Assembly: GCA_964017235.1 (NCBI GenBank)
Contig: OZ024935.1
Location: forward strand, 36,745,596-36,809,595
DNA from: Sabellastarte sp. h YS-2021
Lineage: Eukaryota; Annelida; Polychaeta; Sabellida; Sabellidae
Length of the DNA stretch: 64,000 nt
Direction of reading: 5' to 3'
Under the pieces are notes generated by a model that had not been told where the DNA came from, made no database searches, and saw only the letters and a program-made list of their open reading frames with translations. Position numbers and translations under genes: made by a program. Below, one piece after another: positions 11,205 through 23,986 of the stretch (its first letter is position 1; each line of letters begins with the position of its first letter).

Positions 11205-11275
11205 TTCTTCTCAGGGTGTTGGAGTTTCAAGCAGAAGGTCCAGGGTTCAATCCTAACCAGTGAGTGATGGAGATA
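11205..11275 (+). mobile_element. Possible SINE head fragment
   Basis: A B-box-like CAGGGTTCAATCCTA follows a GGTGTTGGAGTTTCAAGC stretch at a spacing that would suit a degraded tRNA head. No cloverleaf can be drawn with confidence. Confidence 0.3.
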
Positions 11276-11302
11276 ATATCCTATAAAAATTTACTTTACA
11301 CA

Positions 11303-11607
11303 TACCGTATGTATTCATATAAGTGCCCCTCCCCAATAAACACCCCCTCCACCTTTGTGATTCCGGGATTCCAAAATAATATGCACTTTAGTATATTCGT
11401 ATGTTTTCCCAATCAAACAGCTCGCTAACAGGAAACAAAGAAATCAAAACAAGACATGGCAGTTTTGATTTGCAAAATAAAGTGTAAAGTGTCTATTAAC
11501 CATCCATTGCCACCGGATTCAAGAGTTGTTTTTTTATCTGTAATAGTAGCCGACCCTCGCTTTTCAAAAAGTTCACCTCCGGGGCGTTTATATGAATACA
11601 TATGGTA
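11303..11607. mobile_element. MITE with TACCGTA termini
   Basis: A 27-bp terminal inverted repeat starts TACCGTATGTATTCATATAA at the left and TACCATATGTATTCATATAA on the minus strand at the right. The following bases spell the AAGTGCCCC/AAACGCCCC motif common to this kind of MITE. A shorter relative is at 45010-45188. The interior (about 11420-11500) shares about 80 bp with the unrelated-looking element at 43792. Confidence 0.8.
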
Positions 11608-12140
11608 TGCCTCCCTCTTTACTCAGGACTGTAAATGGGTTCCAACACTAGTTGGGAAGGTAAAATTTTGACAGAGACTGGCACTTCAGTGTGGTAGAGC
11701 TACTCTCTGAGTAACTTCATGCCAGAAAAAATAAAAAATAGCCGTGGTTATGTGTGTCACCGGACCTAAAGAGTGACTTGACTATGTACAAGTTGATTGG
11801 ATGTCTGGTTTAAATAAACCTGCACTTATAAACACCTTGTTCATGTTCTTAAGTGCATAATAAGTAAAATATTTTTTTTAAATTTTACACTTTATACATT
11901 CAAATCTCCTCTCCTAAGTGTCTCATCATAACATCATGGTCAAGTAAGTAGAAATACTCCTGAAAATAGTGACTTTATGCCAGGAAACTGGGAATGTTAG
12001 TGCCAACCATATGAGCCACTGGACTTGAGATATGACATTGACTTTTTAAAATTTTTTTATGGTTTATTCCCTCTTTTAACAGAAAAACAACTTAGAAATC
12101 CACCAGAAGGAGTAAAGCAGTTGTTAACCTCTTTCTGTAG
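11608..12140. other. No recognisable feature
   Basis: Non-coding sequence with no supported repeat. Confidence 0.4.
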
Positions 12141-12144
12141 TTTA

Positions 12145-12755
12145 AGGGGCCAGTTACACATAGCCGGAGATGCCACGGATATACCCCACGGTTCCATATA
12201 TGGTAACTGATAGGGATGCACAAGGGATGGGGGTGGTCATGTAAAAGATTTACGGAACTGCCATGGATCTTCCACGGATCTCCTATGGACTGCTACGGAA
12301 CGCTACGGACAGGTTTACGGATGAAAAGATCGCCCCAAGGATTGGTCTTATGACTGTTTTTTTAATCCGCATACCCTTTCCATGTCGGTCCGTAGCAGAT
12401 CCGCTTAGATCCGTCATATTTTTTGTCGCGGAAACATCAAGGATGTAAGGGATGCCATAAGGATATCCAGGATGGGTATACGGACAATAAGGACAGTCAC
12501 GGAAGAGCTACGGATGATATACGGAAGAGCTATGGATATCAATTACAGATATGATCCGCAAAGCCTTTACAGAAAATTCAAGCAGTTTGATTTTTCCTTG
12601 GCGTCCGCACGGGCACATGGCATCTGTAGCGGAAGCCACAAGGACATTACAGACGTTACGGATGGCCCTACGGGCAGAAAGGATGATCCGTAAATCACTC
12701 AATATTTTCCAAATAAGGAATCCTGCTGTACATCCGGCTATGTGTAACTGGGGTC
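12145..12755. mobile_element. MITE with CCAGTTACACATAGCCGGA termini
   Basis: Terminal inverted repeats of about 21 bp: GGGGCCAGTTACACATAGCC at the left and, on the minus strand, GACCCCAGTTACACATAGCC at the right. The interior is crowded with ACGGA/TCCGT and GGATC-like words on both strands. The flanks read TTTA on the left and TTACA on the right, compatible with a TTA duplication of PIF/Harbinger type, though the junction base is ambiguous. No coding capacity. Confidence 0.75.
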
Positions 12756-12759
12756 TTAC

Positions 12760-13620
12760 AATTGGTCACATCTTGCAGGATGCATTTCAATATACGGTAT
12801 GTATTTTTTAAGTTCACTTTCAGTGCACATGACATTACCATGTAGTTTGATGTCTTATTTGGTCATACATGTTACATATATACCCTGCATAGTACTGGGT
12901 ATAATCGATGCTATTAAAAGCCATATCTTCTTTATGCATCTACTAATGCTGAAGCATCAAATATTAAATTCCCCACTCTCACTGAGGAAACCCAGCTTGT
13001 TTTACTGTGAATTATGGGACACTTATATCACCTTTATGATTATTTTGACAGGTTTAGAGGATTTGTCTAATCTGTTTCATAAATTCTGTGAACTTTGATT
13101 CTTGTTGTAATTTAAAAAGTTGATGCAAGTGACAAATTTCACATACTGTGGTGAATTTTATAGTAGATATTTTTTACTCTAGTCTTAATTTATAGAATGT
13201 TTTATAACAGGGTGTTAGTTTGACCCCAAGTTAATACTTTGAGATGTATGGTATATGTATGTATAAATGTAACAGATTACAGTTAAAATCTTTATTGTGT
13301 AGAGATTTGTATCTGCTCATGTTAATGTCTTCAACTATTATTTTTTCATAAACAATATTTTATTGAAGCAATCAGGCAAAATCAACAAAGATTATAATAA
13401 GCCTTCTTGCAGGAAGAACTATTTACAAAAGAATATGAATAGATGATTATGATGATGAAGGTGTGGACATGTGGCTAATATAAACTATGAAAAATGCCCT
13501 GATTCCATTAAAAATTCTTGTACTGCTTTGAAAGCTACCTTGTTTTGTTCAAATGTCAACTTATAATCTCCAGATAAAAGAACATCAGTGGTTATCGTCG
13601 GCTAATCTTGTAACATATTA
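12760..13620. other. No recognisable feature
   Basis: AT-rich sequence. The open frame at 12799-13098 has no domain or splice support. Confidence 0.4.
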
Positions 13621-13800
13621 TTTTATTTATTTACAACCTAATCTGACTAATTCCTATGAATAGATTGGTAGTACCTTGCAAGTGCCTGCTGGTTTTCAGG
13701 CCGAAATCTTGATCAACTCGTATGCCCTGCTTTCCTCCATCCTGTCAACTACCTGTTGTGATATGACCTCTATTCATTGTGTTGAAAGTAACCTTAAAAC
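13621..13800 (+). mobile_element. SINE family S2, diverged copy
   Basis: The blocks TTGATCAACTCGTATGCCC, CTTTCCTCCATCC and TGTGATATGACCTCTATTC follow the order seen on the + strand at 45780-45890. It is older than the other copies, judging by the mismatches. Confidence 0.5.
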
Positions 13801-14175
13801 TGCAGATCAATCAGTCAGCCAGTCACTCAAGCAAATGGATATTTAAAAGTTAAACAATATTTTGCTCCATTTAAAAAATATATTTTTTGTGTTTTGTACT
13901 TTGAGTGCATGGTATTCAGGATAAGTTGCAAATTTTATACAAAGAACATATTGTTGAAAAATATGGTGAAAATGACCTCCACAAACTGACGTGAACCAGG
14001 AGGCTCTAAAGTTAATAACAATAACCTTGATGCCTTTGTTCTGTAATGTAATTTTCTCATTTTTTATAACAAGAAGACAATTGGTCTCTATATAATAAAG
14101 CTAGTGTGTGTGGGTCCTTGAGTTTTGCATTGCGTTAAGTATATTTCAGTCGACTTTTATCAGAGGAAGAAGACA

Positions 14176-14200
14176 CCTAGCCTTACTGCAAGGCTCAAAT
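14176..14200 (+). mobile_element. Terminal fragment of a TAGCCTTGC MITE
   Basis: CTAGCCTTACTGCAAGGCTC resembles the left terminus of the elements at 26869, 52119 and 58582. No right end is visible, so this is only a fragment or a chance match. Confidence 0.3.
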
Positions 14201-14373
14201 ATTTATTTGTGTCTTCCATGATTGATTAATTGATGGATTTACAGTTTAATGTTATAACACATTGTATAGGTCACATCATGTCAGTTTTGGGTGGCAGACG
14301 ACTAGTTGATCAATATTCTGCATTGAAAACAATTAGGTACCGACAAGTAATTGCCAACTTTCCTTCTTCTACC

Positions 14374-14895
14374 CAATTCACACTACAGGTGGTATTGCCC
14401 GCGGTCCTTGGATCACCGTCTGGCGTCAGTATGCAACCTTGCGAGTCAGTGGCGAACCGTCCATCACCTTGCAAGTCCTGTGTCAGTTTTAAACTGTTTA
14501 AAATTTACGTCTCTGAATTTGATACCATGAGCATGTGCAGACAATTTCGCACATGCGTGTATGAATTTCTAACTACAGTAACCGAAGGTTGTGGTCCTCA
14601 GTGTACATAATGTTGTGCTTCTGTCGTCTTTCGGTGTAATACGGCGACATAAGGTGAGTTAAGGTATTGGATGTTTCGCCGAAGGTGAATTAAGGTTAGT
14701 GAAGGTTGCTTCATGGTGACCAACGTTCTTTAGTTCTGTCATCTGACTGTTTTTGACAGCTAAAACACTGTGTCCAATCAGTGGCCGTTCGCCTGTTGTG
14801 TGAACAACTCACATGAAATGGGGTGACCTGGGAGGCGGTTCCAACCTCAAGAAAAACTTCTAACCGCAGGACGACCGCCTATAGTGTGAATGTGG
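14374..14895. mobile_element. MITE with CACACTAYAGGYGGT termini
   Basis: The left end ATTCACACTACAGGTGGTAT and the right end, read on the minus strand as ATTCACACTATAGGCGGTC, form an imperfect terminal repeat that continues through a GCGGT block. The interior is shared in inverted orientation with 10078-10505. Both are non-coding. Confidence 0.75.
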
Positions 14896-17240
14896 CATGA
14901 AGATCCAAATGGGAATTAAAACTAGGACACAAGAGTGTAGGAAGCAAGACTACCATTTGTGTCTTCACAAACATTATTATGGTGGTTTTTTTTATAAAAC
15001 TGTTGTAAACACACAGACAGACAACACCAATTAACATAAACTCCTTGGTGGAGATAACAAGAGAGCCTGTTGACAAGGTTACTGGATTGTTTTCCTCTTG
15101 GCAGTTTTTGGGGCCAAAGTGGCTGACTACAGAATACAATTGCCCTGACTTGTTTGACATTTTACAGAAGTTTTCCTTGACCACATTGATGCTAGTTTAT
15201 TAGCTTTAATTAGGGGTCCAGAGATGGTAAAGTGAGTGAGGTTAATAGAAAAAGGATACTGTACTGTATAAATGGAAATTCTAGCAAAAACTAAGTATCT
15301 CAGGTTTTTTTTCCAGAAATTTTTAGGAATAGGGTTGACTAATAGGCAGCCTCCAGTGAAGAGATTAATACAGATTTTAAATTTCTCTAGCAATTCATTT
15401 TTACTATCCAAGATCTTTAGGTAAATAATAAAACTTAATGTCCAGTAAAAGTTCCATTTACATAGCACATATTAGAATAACCAGAAATAGTAATATTAGA
15501 TGGAGTACAACAGAAAAAGAAAGAGTGTAGAGTCCTTTGGTTATAGTACAACTTTCTATGATTTAATTTTGTCAAAACCGCAATTATTATTTAGGAAATA
15601 CTGGTGGGGAAATGTCAATGCTCCTAAGATTTGGTGATATTTATTTTATGAAAGAAAAAGCATATCTTAATACTTAAAAGTCATCATTTTGGTGTTCTGA
15701 TATTGAGACATTAGAAAAAGTTAGGAAGAAACTAAAAACAAAAAAAAAACAAAAAAAAAACCCCAGTATTCATGAAAATATTTTAAATGTCAACTTTTAT
15801 CTTATATTAAACTTTTTTATTTTTTTTATATGGATGTTTTACTGACTTTTTGAATAAGAAATATTTGATACTGACACAGATAAGGTTCTAAAGGGGGATA
15901 AGTAGCCTCCTTAAAACTTGTTGTTTACTACTCCAAGGGGAAGTATCATATTATTGATGTATGTCTGAAGGTGCAAGTTTAAATGCGGGGCCCATGGTGG
16001 CAAATTGAATTCAGGATGGCAGATAAGTGGTGCTGCAATGTCCCAGTTGTACAGGCAATGAAACTGAAACTATTCATTGAATAGTAAAGTCCACAAATGT
16101 CACCGGTATCGGGTTAGAATATGAGTTTGATGACATTGAAAATACTAACATTAAATGTAATAAGATTTAATCATTTCCTTTAATGTCTCTATACTTTCAC
16201 ATTCTGAGGCACAGCAAAACAATATAAGAGGGGTGCTAAGTTGGTTAGACCCTACTAGATGGACAGGCAGTGTTGAAAAGGTAGGCTTTTAATACACTGT
16301 GCAGTATCTATCTGTGCAGCCTCATTTCTATCTCATCTGTAAATACCTCATCCCTCAAGAGGGCTTAATATAATTGTCATTTACGATTGTTGCCCAATTG
16401 TTAATAAAATATGTTTAAACTTAAGTAGTATACTGTGCAACAAAAGTAATAGATCAAAACAAAGGCATACAAATGTAGTCACAAAAATCAAAATGTTTGA
16501 AGAATTTCTCACAAGTTAGGAAAATGGAAAAGGGGGTTTCTTCACTGGGAAATTTTACATACTGTGACATGACATTTTTTATTTTATTCATTAATTAGGG
16601 AGGGTATTTATATGGTGAAATACTGTATGTGATTTAGAACTGTTATTAAAATCATATCAGAATATATACACTAACTCGCTCTTGAACTCGATGTTCAGAA
16701 CCCCTTCTACAAGAATGGGACAAGCTCTGCAGATATTTGATGATTTGGGAGATAATACATCTTGCTGTTGACACTTCATAAAGCTTTTGGGTTCACAATA
16801 AATGGGGCACCTTTATGAGTACATTAATAATAAGGTCCTGTAGATACATCATGTCTTATCTCAGCTTATTTGATTTTCATAAGAGATACAAAGTGTAGAT
16901 TCAGCTATTTGGTAAAAATAAAGGATTTCTCCTGGTATGCAGTGGAAAGTCTGACAGTGCAGTCAAATCGGTTTAGAAGGAAATGGCAACATTTCACATA
17001 AATTCATTTGTTATAAATAATTGTTGACAATTCTGAATTTACCAGTACTATTGCATGAATAGCAAAACATAAATTTGTCTTGAAACTTTCCAGTCCATCC
17101 CTTATAAGTAAAGCTTAGTCAAATGGACAAAAAACATCTAGAATTTAGGTGTAATTCTGCTGCATGTAGAGGTCTTTTTCTTGAACAACACATATAATAC
17201 TATTAAAAATCTTTATTGATTATCTGATTTCATTGAATAT
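14896..17240. other. No recognisable feature
   Basis: About 2.3 kb of AT-rich sequence. It includes an A-rich run at about 15739-15763, which could be a retroposon tail, but no element body can be recognised beside it. Confidence 0.4.
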
Positions 17241-17470
17241 ATAGAGTAAGAAATCTAAAATTCGCCAGGAATCTAAAATTCGCCACCTCTAAAACCTTAG
17301 TTAATTTTATGAAGAAAATGATGTTTTTGTCTAAAAATTGGTATTTTTCAGTTTAAAAAGCCTTAATTTACTATACATTCAACAAATCTCACCACAATTC
17401 ATTTATTTTATTAGTATTTTCACATGTGGCAAATTTCAGATATGTGGCGAATTTTAGATTTCTTACTCTA
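17241..17470 (-). mobile_element. Palindromic MITE (AATCTAAAATTCGCC family), copy 1
   Basis: Termini ATAGAGTAAGAAATCTAAAA and its inverse enclose a central stretch of about 150 bp. One terminus has the AATCTAAAATTCGCCA word twice in tandem, the other carries a variant. Relative to the copies at 21031, 34767 and 53176 it lies in the opposite orientation. TATA flanks would fit a TA target duplication, as in Tc1/mariner-type MITEs. Confidence 0.85.
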
Positions 17471-18800
17471 TATTAATATATTTTTAAAACAGATGTTGGC
17501 CATGGTGACACCCATCCAACTCTGAGCACTTGAATTTGTGATGAATCCAGACTGACTAGTGTGCACTGATTCCTTCCCAATCAATCAATCAATCAATTCA
17601 CCCCTCCAATATATCCACCATGTTATACGCTATAAAAATTGCTAAATTACACATCAAAACTAGGTAGATTATTTCTTCAGTCTTTGATTTTGGGAAGTTA
17701 AAATTTTAAATCTGTGTTACAGTGACTGTGTTTAAAATGTAGCAGAAATTTTGTGTTTCATCAGAGTGAGAAATTAGTTTCAGAAGTTTTATTCACTGTG
17801 GTCGGTTTTGTTGAAAGGGGCCTGTATTTACACACCCTCCATCTTTTTATTCAATGTGTTCTTATCCTGTTTTCACAGATGAAGTTGGTGTCCTATTTCC
17901 TAGAAAGGCATTGCCTTAATTGATAATGAAGCAGTCAAGTTACCCTCCTTACAATATAAATGTGAGTTTCCATATAGCCAACTGCCAATGACCAGTAGCC
18001 AATGCTAAATTACTGATTTTATATGAAGTGTTTCCCATGTAAAGTTTGACGGTTAAACAGTGTTCAGACTCATTCATGTGATAATGAAGTAAATACATCG
18101 ACCTCATTTTTTATAAGTGACATGTAACGTACTAGTAATATACATATTGAAACTGCAGTAAATATACAAGGGTTTACAAAGTATGCTGTCATGCAGATAC
18201 TATGTAACACATCAGGAGCTAGTTATACACAGTTATGTAGGTCTCAGCACTTAGCATTTGGGTGTTAGTGATTGGCATCATGAAGACATGTTCTAAGAGG
18301 AAAAAACTGAAAGGTTTGAAAAAATGCAGAAGTTTTTGCAAAGTAGGTGGGGGTTCTGAAAGCAGACCCTTTATATTCTGATCTGTAGCAAAGGGTGATG
18401 TTTTTATAAATAACATCATTGTTTAGGTTTGGGTCTGTGGTTGCTAATTAATGTCAAATATCCTATTTCTGGGCCTTTAATGAAGTGACTGCCTGATGAT
18501 TGTACCACTAACAAAAAAAGTCATATTCTGTGCATGCAACATATGAAGAAAATACTTATTTGAATACCATGCAATGAAATATAAATGTTAGGATCACTGG
18601 ATGTATTAGCATATATGAAACCATTTTTAATATGAAGAATTCTCTAACTTTCATCAGATTGCATCATGCAACACAGTACTCCATTTAAATTGAACACAAC
18701 TTCTTATTTTTCACTTTTTTCTTCTTCTTGAAAATACATGTATTGAGGTTTATTATATTGTGTTGTTCTGGTATGTACAGGCCTTGATACTGTGTCTTTG
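17471..18800. other. No recognisable feature; short (AATC)n
   Basis: AT-rich sequence with a microsatellite of five AATC units near 17577-17597. No exon is seen. Confidence 0.4.
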
Positions 18801-18804
18801 AATT

Positions 18805-19010
18805 ATTTATTTATTCAGTGTTTACGTCACACTTAGTACCTTATTGGTTATACTGTGATGGGCAGAAGGAAGGGCAGAGGAAACCAGAATATACAGTCGG
18901 TCAAGGTTCTGTGCTGTAAACCGCTGACCATCAGCAGGCAACTACCGGCTTTCCCACAAGAGGTCAGGCCAAGATTTGAATCTGATCTCAGAGGTGAAAG
19001 GCGAGTTATT
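18805..19010 (-). mobile_element. SINE family S2
   Basis: On the minus strand it reads with a B-box-like AGATTCAAATCTTGG, body blocks including GAACCTTGACCGACTGTATA, and a 3' end of TAAATAAATAA. It is the clearest uninterrupted minus-strand copy of S2. Confidence 0.75.
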
Positions 19011-21030
19011 GTATCTTTGAATGGAACAAGAGTACAGAGTATAGCAACAGTCTTCTTTACTGATAAGTTTTTATACATCTTCAGAAAGATAGACATAATG
19101 TTAAATGAGATCTGACTGCATGCAGTTTTACTTCAATTTTTTTCAATTCCCCACAGTACTACAGTAGTGTTTTTGAAAAATGGTCCACATCTTCCAAGTT
19201 TGCAGATTTTATGCTTGGAATTTACTTGTTCATGCTCCTTGTCAAAATATGGGGAGAGAGGTGGGTAATTTGCGGTGTCGTGATCGTGAAAGTGAGACAG
19301 GTGTTTTAAGGAAGTTCTAAAGCTGGAAAATCTCTGGTCCCCTCAAAATAATGGTGGTTATTTAACATCTTCACCATTTATGAAATAAAGATGAAGTGCT
19401 GTGTTCTACTATCAGCCATATAGTGTACGCCTTGCATATTTTATGCTGAAATAATTGTCAATAGCCTTTAGCCAGGTGGAAGGTTAATGTAGTGACCAAA
19501 GGGAACAGCTCATTCATCCCAGCATGCTCACTGATACCATACAGGTTTGTCCTGGGGAGCATGTGAAAAGGTTATTTTGAAGAATTAATAAAGTATCAAT
19601 TGTTTTTTATCAGAAATATGGACATTTTATAAGTGGGAATAACCCATAAATGATAGATATCTTTTCACCTTCATCAAAGCTTTGGTCATATGTGTATTCA
19701 TTTAACATCAGATAGGTTATCATCATCAATTTTGTCCAGCAGTGTATTTAAAACAAATAAATATATAGAACATTATTTATCAGTAAAATTAGTAAAGTGG
19801 AATGTAGACATAAGTGCAACCAGTATTGAGATTATTAGTACTGTGAAATTGTTCAGAATCTTGGATTCGATGTGTGGTATCTGTGCAAGCTAGTTAACTT
19901 CAATCTAGTCTGATCATTGAACCAACATTTTCAAAACATAGTTAATATAAAGAAATTTAAGATAAAATCTTGACACTGTGTTGAAAATATAGTAAAAACA
20001 TAAAAGCTATAAATATTTTGGGAAAATTTCGGCATATTTTCAATAAAATGCAAAACCCTGTGGAAGAAAATGGTATCCCCATAAAGAAATGTTAATAATG
20101 ATGTGATTGATTTCCATATGTTTTGCTATATGTCTAAAATTCAGATGCAGATGTTTGACCCCTGACTTCGACTTCGTTTCGGGGCAGTCAACGAGTGATT
20201 TGTCAAACTTCTACAAACGGCGGTTATAGCATCAGCAAATGCTGTACTTTTATTGAAATATATATTTGACAAGTTAGTTTACTTTTCCCAGTTTTAGATG
20301 TTGTGTCTTGTTATTCCTTGAAACTTTTTTTCTGTCAGATTGTATCAAGACATGTACAAAAAACTGAAGAAAAATTTTAGGGGGGTAGGGGGCTAAAGTG
20401 CGTCTGAATGTGATAGATTTATTATTCCAGGTTCAACCTTTTAGATTTCATAAAATTTCAGGTGCAGAATTAATAAATGCAAGTTATTTTGTTTTTAGTT
20501 AGGGGTTTTATGTAGTAAATATTTTACATCTTATACAGTATATATAAAAACATAATTATCATCTTTAAAGAGTGATTAAAGGTGATAGATTTATCTATCT
20601 ACTGTAGAAAGTATGCATGCAACTCTGCACACCTGCAAAAAATAATTCAAATAACCCAAGTACATGTCATTTGTGCAAATTAATGTCCTGACACTGACAT
20701 CTTATTTGGCTTTACTGTGAAGAACTTAATATACGTGTATATATAAATATTCTTGAAAACAAGAAATTAAATCGTTCCTTATCTGGAACTTCCCACGGAT
20801 GAAGTAAAAATCTATTTCTTTTGTTATTAAAGTAAGAGAAATTTGCCCCAATATCTAAAATTCGCCAATGAGTTAACCCTGTTCTGTTTTTTGGACTTGT
20901 GGTAAATTCATGATTAGACATTGGTGACTTCTGTGATTACATTAGCCCTCTGATCACCCCTAAATGCAAATTTGGCACAAATTTTGATTATCTTGTAGTT
21001 TTTTTGATGTCCACTAGTTGCAAGGTTCAC
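19011..21030. other. No recognisable feature apart from a MITE fragment
   Basis: AT-rich sequence. At about 20846-20876, CCCCAATATCTAAAATTCGCCA looks like one terminus of the 17241-type MITE, without its partner. Nothing else is supported. Confidence 0.4.
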
Positions 21031-21267
21031 ATAGAGTAAGGAATCTAAAATTCCCCACATATCTGAAATTCGCCACCTGTGGAAATACTAATAAATTAAA
21101 TTAATTAAGCTGGGATTTGTTGAATGTATAATAATAAATTTAGGCTTTTTGAACTGAAAGTACCAAGTTTAATAAGACAAAACATTAATTCTCTTCATAG
21201 AATTAACAAAGGTTTTTAGAGGTGGAGAATTATAGATTCCTGGCAAATTTTAGATTCCTTACTCTAC
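21031..21267 (+). mobile_element. Palindromic MITE (AATCTAAAATTCGCC family), copy 2
   Basis: It begins ATAGAGTAAGGAATCTAAAA and ends with the inverse TTTTAGATTCCTTACTCTA. It is the most diverged of the four full copies (for example TTCCCCAC for TTCGCCAC). Confidence 0.8.
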
Positions 21268-22015
21268 TATGGGAACTTTCACATTTCTTACTCTGTCAAG
21301 GCTTTCCAGTTCTCCTTGTTAAAAGTTTTTTTAAATTTTGTGACAGGATCCTATAATATGCTATAATATATTCCATATTCATATGGTAAATTTATATGTT
21401 GCTACAAAAAGTTAAAACTATGTCATTTGCCAGACAGTTTTTTAATTGTTTTTTGTCTGACCATTAAAATTTGCTGTTTTCTTTTTTATGTCCTTCTGTG
21501 TTGTTTTTATGTAAATCTGATTTTGCAATAATTTGTAAGTAAAAAATCCCCCGAAAGCACCTTGCCTTCAGGCACTTTTTACAAGTCGATGCCTGTCACC
21601 GATAACAGACAGTCACTAATTTCAAAGTTTATCACGTCTTATTATGACCGCCGATATGAGAGGTTTAGTGAGTGCCAGTAGAGGTTTCAGTAAGCACCAG
21701 TCAGAACTCGACACTGTGCACAGCTAGATGTCCCAGATGTGTGTCTGTATCTTTGGAGAAAAACCCTCAGGCTTAAAGGGTAGGGACTATTTACCCCTTC
21801 AAATAGTTCGGTAGACTTACTGTGCCTTCAGACTAGTGATTCAACTTGACACAGATTGAAGCAGCTTTGGATTAGGTGTGAACGCTCACAGTCCAGATTG
21901 AATAGGGTAACCCTACTCAAGAGGTGGATTGCAGCAGATTGGTTCAACCCCCTTTGTAGTGTGAACCCTCTCAGTCCGGTATGAGAAGGTTTGAGGGTAT
22001 TGATATCATTACTCC
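21268..22015. other. Unassigned sequence left of LINE-C
   Basis: It contains a GC-richer block (about 21590-22000) with the repeated words GTGTGAAC and CAGTCC. Parts resemble 25870-25980, right of the LINE. This could be another old element that LINE-C entered. I cannot delimit it. Confidence 0.3.
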
Positions 22016-22919
22016 CTTAGACAAGCTAGAAATAATGAGGAAAAAATTAAGAAATATTACCTGGCATCAGCATTAATTGAAAATAATAAAAACGGTTTCT
22101 GGTCAAGTGTGAAAAAAGGTACTGGTAAAAAGAATGTAGTGGTGAACAACATAGACAATTGTAATAACTCAGATGATATTAGCTTATTGTTTGCTGAAAA
22201 ATATGATTCTCTTTATAAGTCTGTTGGTTACTGTTCCTCAGATATGAAAAGTATTATCTCTACTCTAGATAAAATGTCAAGCACCAATCATTGTGTGAAA
22301 ATGAAGTGTGTACAAAAACATTATGTATCAGAACATGATGTTGGTTCTGGTGTGAAAAAACTAAAGTTTGGTAAAGGAGACATACAAAGTGGTCTTGTTA
22401 CCAACCATATTATATATGGTGGCCCAGTTTTATGGAAATTTTTATCAATGGTGTTTAATGTAATGATTACACATAGCTTTGCTCCAAGTAACATATTATG
22501 TTCAACTATTATTCCTATCCCCAAAAACAATAGAAAGTCACTTAATGACTCAAATAATTATAGATCTATTGTGATGTGCAGTGCCTTAAGTAAGCTACTA
22601 GATTATATTATACTTGAAAAATTTGAAAATGTACTTGTCACGTCTGACTCACAGTTTGGATTCAAGAAAGGTCACAGTACTACACAGTGTAGTTTTGTGG
22701 TAAATGAGGTCATACAATATTATAAAAACAGAAACTCAAATGTTTATATTACTATGTTGGATGCTTCAAAAGCTTTTGACAAAGTCAATTATGTGAAACT
22801 ATTTAAGTTATTGATAAAAATGGGCCTATGCCCGTTATACTGTAGGTTCATGGTTAATCTTTACACATTACAATCTCTGAATGTAAAATGGGGTAACTGT
22901 TTTTTTCACACCTTTAAGG

Positions 22920-23632
22920 CCTATGCACATATACGCGGCGCGGTGTGGCGCGATGCGATTTTTACTGCATGCTGAGTAGGCTATTTTTGTTTACTTTGCA
23001 CATTTGGGCGATTTTTCCCAGCGGTTTTCCGTAAAATGATAAAATATTGTTAAAGTACAGAGAAATTGACTAGAATAGTTAACATAATCACATATAATTA
23101 AACATCCAATACCCCACAGTACATTTTCACAATCCCCATTTCAACAGCTATCCTACCCTTAATTACATTTAATCTCTCCACAATGAAGGGCCTTGCCTTT
23201 GACCAGTGTCCCTTTTATAATACTGGCTATGGTCCAGTGTGCCCCTTATAATAACTGGTATTGCAATCCTCATTCAGTTCAACCCTTTTATGTGACTATA
23301 TGGACACCCACCATATTTTGTCATCTATCTGCCTGTAGTTAATCCCTTCACAATGAGCCTGTGTGCTTGCATTTTGTTTTCCAATTAATATATTTGTGTA
23401 GAGTTCTGTGATACACTACAATTTTAAATATGTGGAAAATCCAAATATATATGAAAACTTGGGCAAAACAGAGAAAAAACCGCGCGGTTTTTCAGAAAAA
23501 TAGAAAATTTTCTAAATGGAAAAATCCGCGCCGCACCGCTAGCTGCCGCGACACACATATGTAGAAGCAGTGAACTACTGCCATTATTTCTATTTTATTT
23601 AGCCGCGCCGCGCTGCGCTAGTGTGCAATGGG
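22920..23632. mobile_element. GC-rich-ended TIR element inserted in the LINE-C reverse transcriptase
   Basis: CTTTAAGG occurs on both sides (22912-22919 and 23633-23640). Removing the insert and one copy joins the reverse transcriptase frame exactly (TTT AAG GTC). The termini are imperfect inverted repeats: CCTATGCACATATACGCGGC and, on the minus strand, CCCATTGCACACTAGCGCAG, both leading into GCGCGG words. The 713 bp between them have no coding capacity. An 8-bp duplication suggests hAT or P type. A TTAA target within the repeat is an alternative reading. Confidence 0.8.
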
Positions 23633-23986
23633 CTTTAAGGTCTGCAATGGTGTGAAACAGGGAGGGGTTATCTTTCCAATACTGTTTGGTATATATATTG
23701 ATCAGCTGTTGAAAGTTTTAAGTAACTCTGGATTTGGTTGTTATATTGGAAAGGAATTTTATAGTTGCATGGGTTATGCAGATGATATTGTAATATTAGC
23801 ACCTATATCTATTTAGTACCAATAAATTACTAGAATTGGCATATAAGGTTGGCTTAGAATATAATATCATGTTCAATGTTGAGAAAACAAAGTTCATAAA
23901 CATGGATAAAGATCCAAATAGAGTTAAAGATCTGCACTTTAATGATATATCTATTAGTGCATGTGAATCCGGAGAACACCTCACAT

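Noticed and set aside
15739-15763. Poly-A run as a retroposon tail or processed pseudogene
   Set aside because: No coding or SINE-like body precedes it on either strand, and I see no flanking duplication.
20150-20240. GC-richer block (GACTTCGACTTCGTTTCGGG) as an exon
   Set aside because: No open frame with recognisable protein and no clear splice sites. It may be a repeat not otherwise seen in this window.
22109-22975. Intact LINE reverse transcriptase frame
   Set aside because: The last part of this frame after 22919 is translated TIR-element sequence; the true protein continues at 23641.
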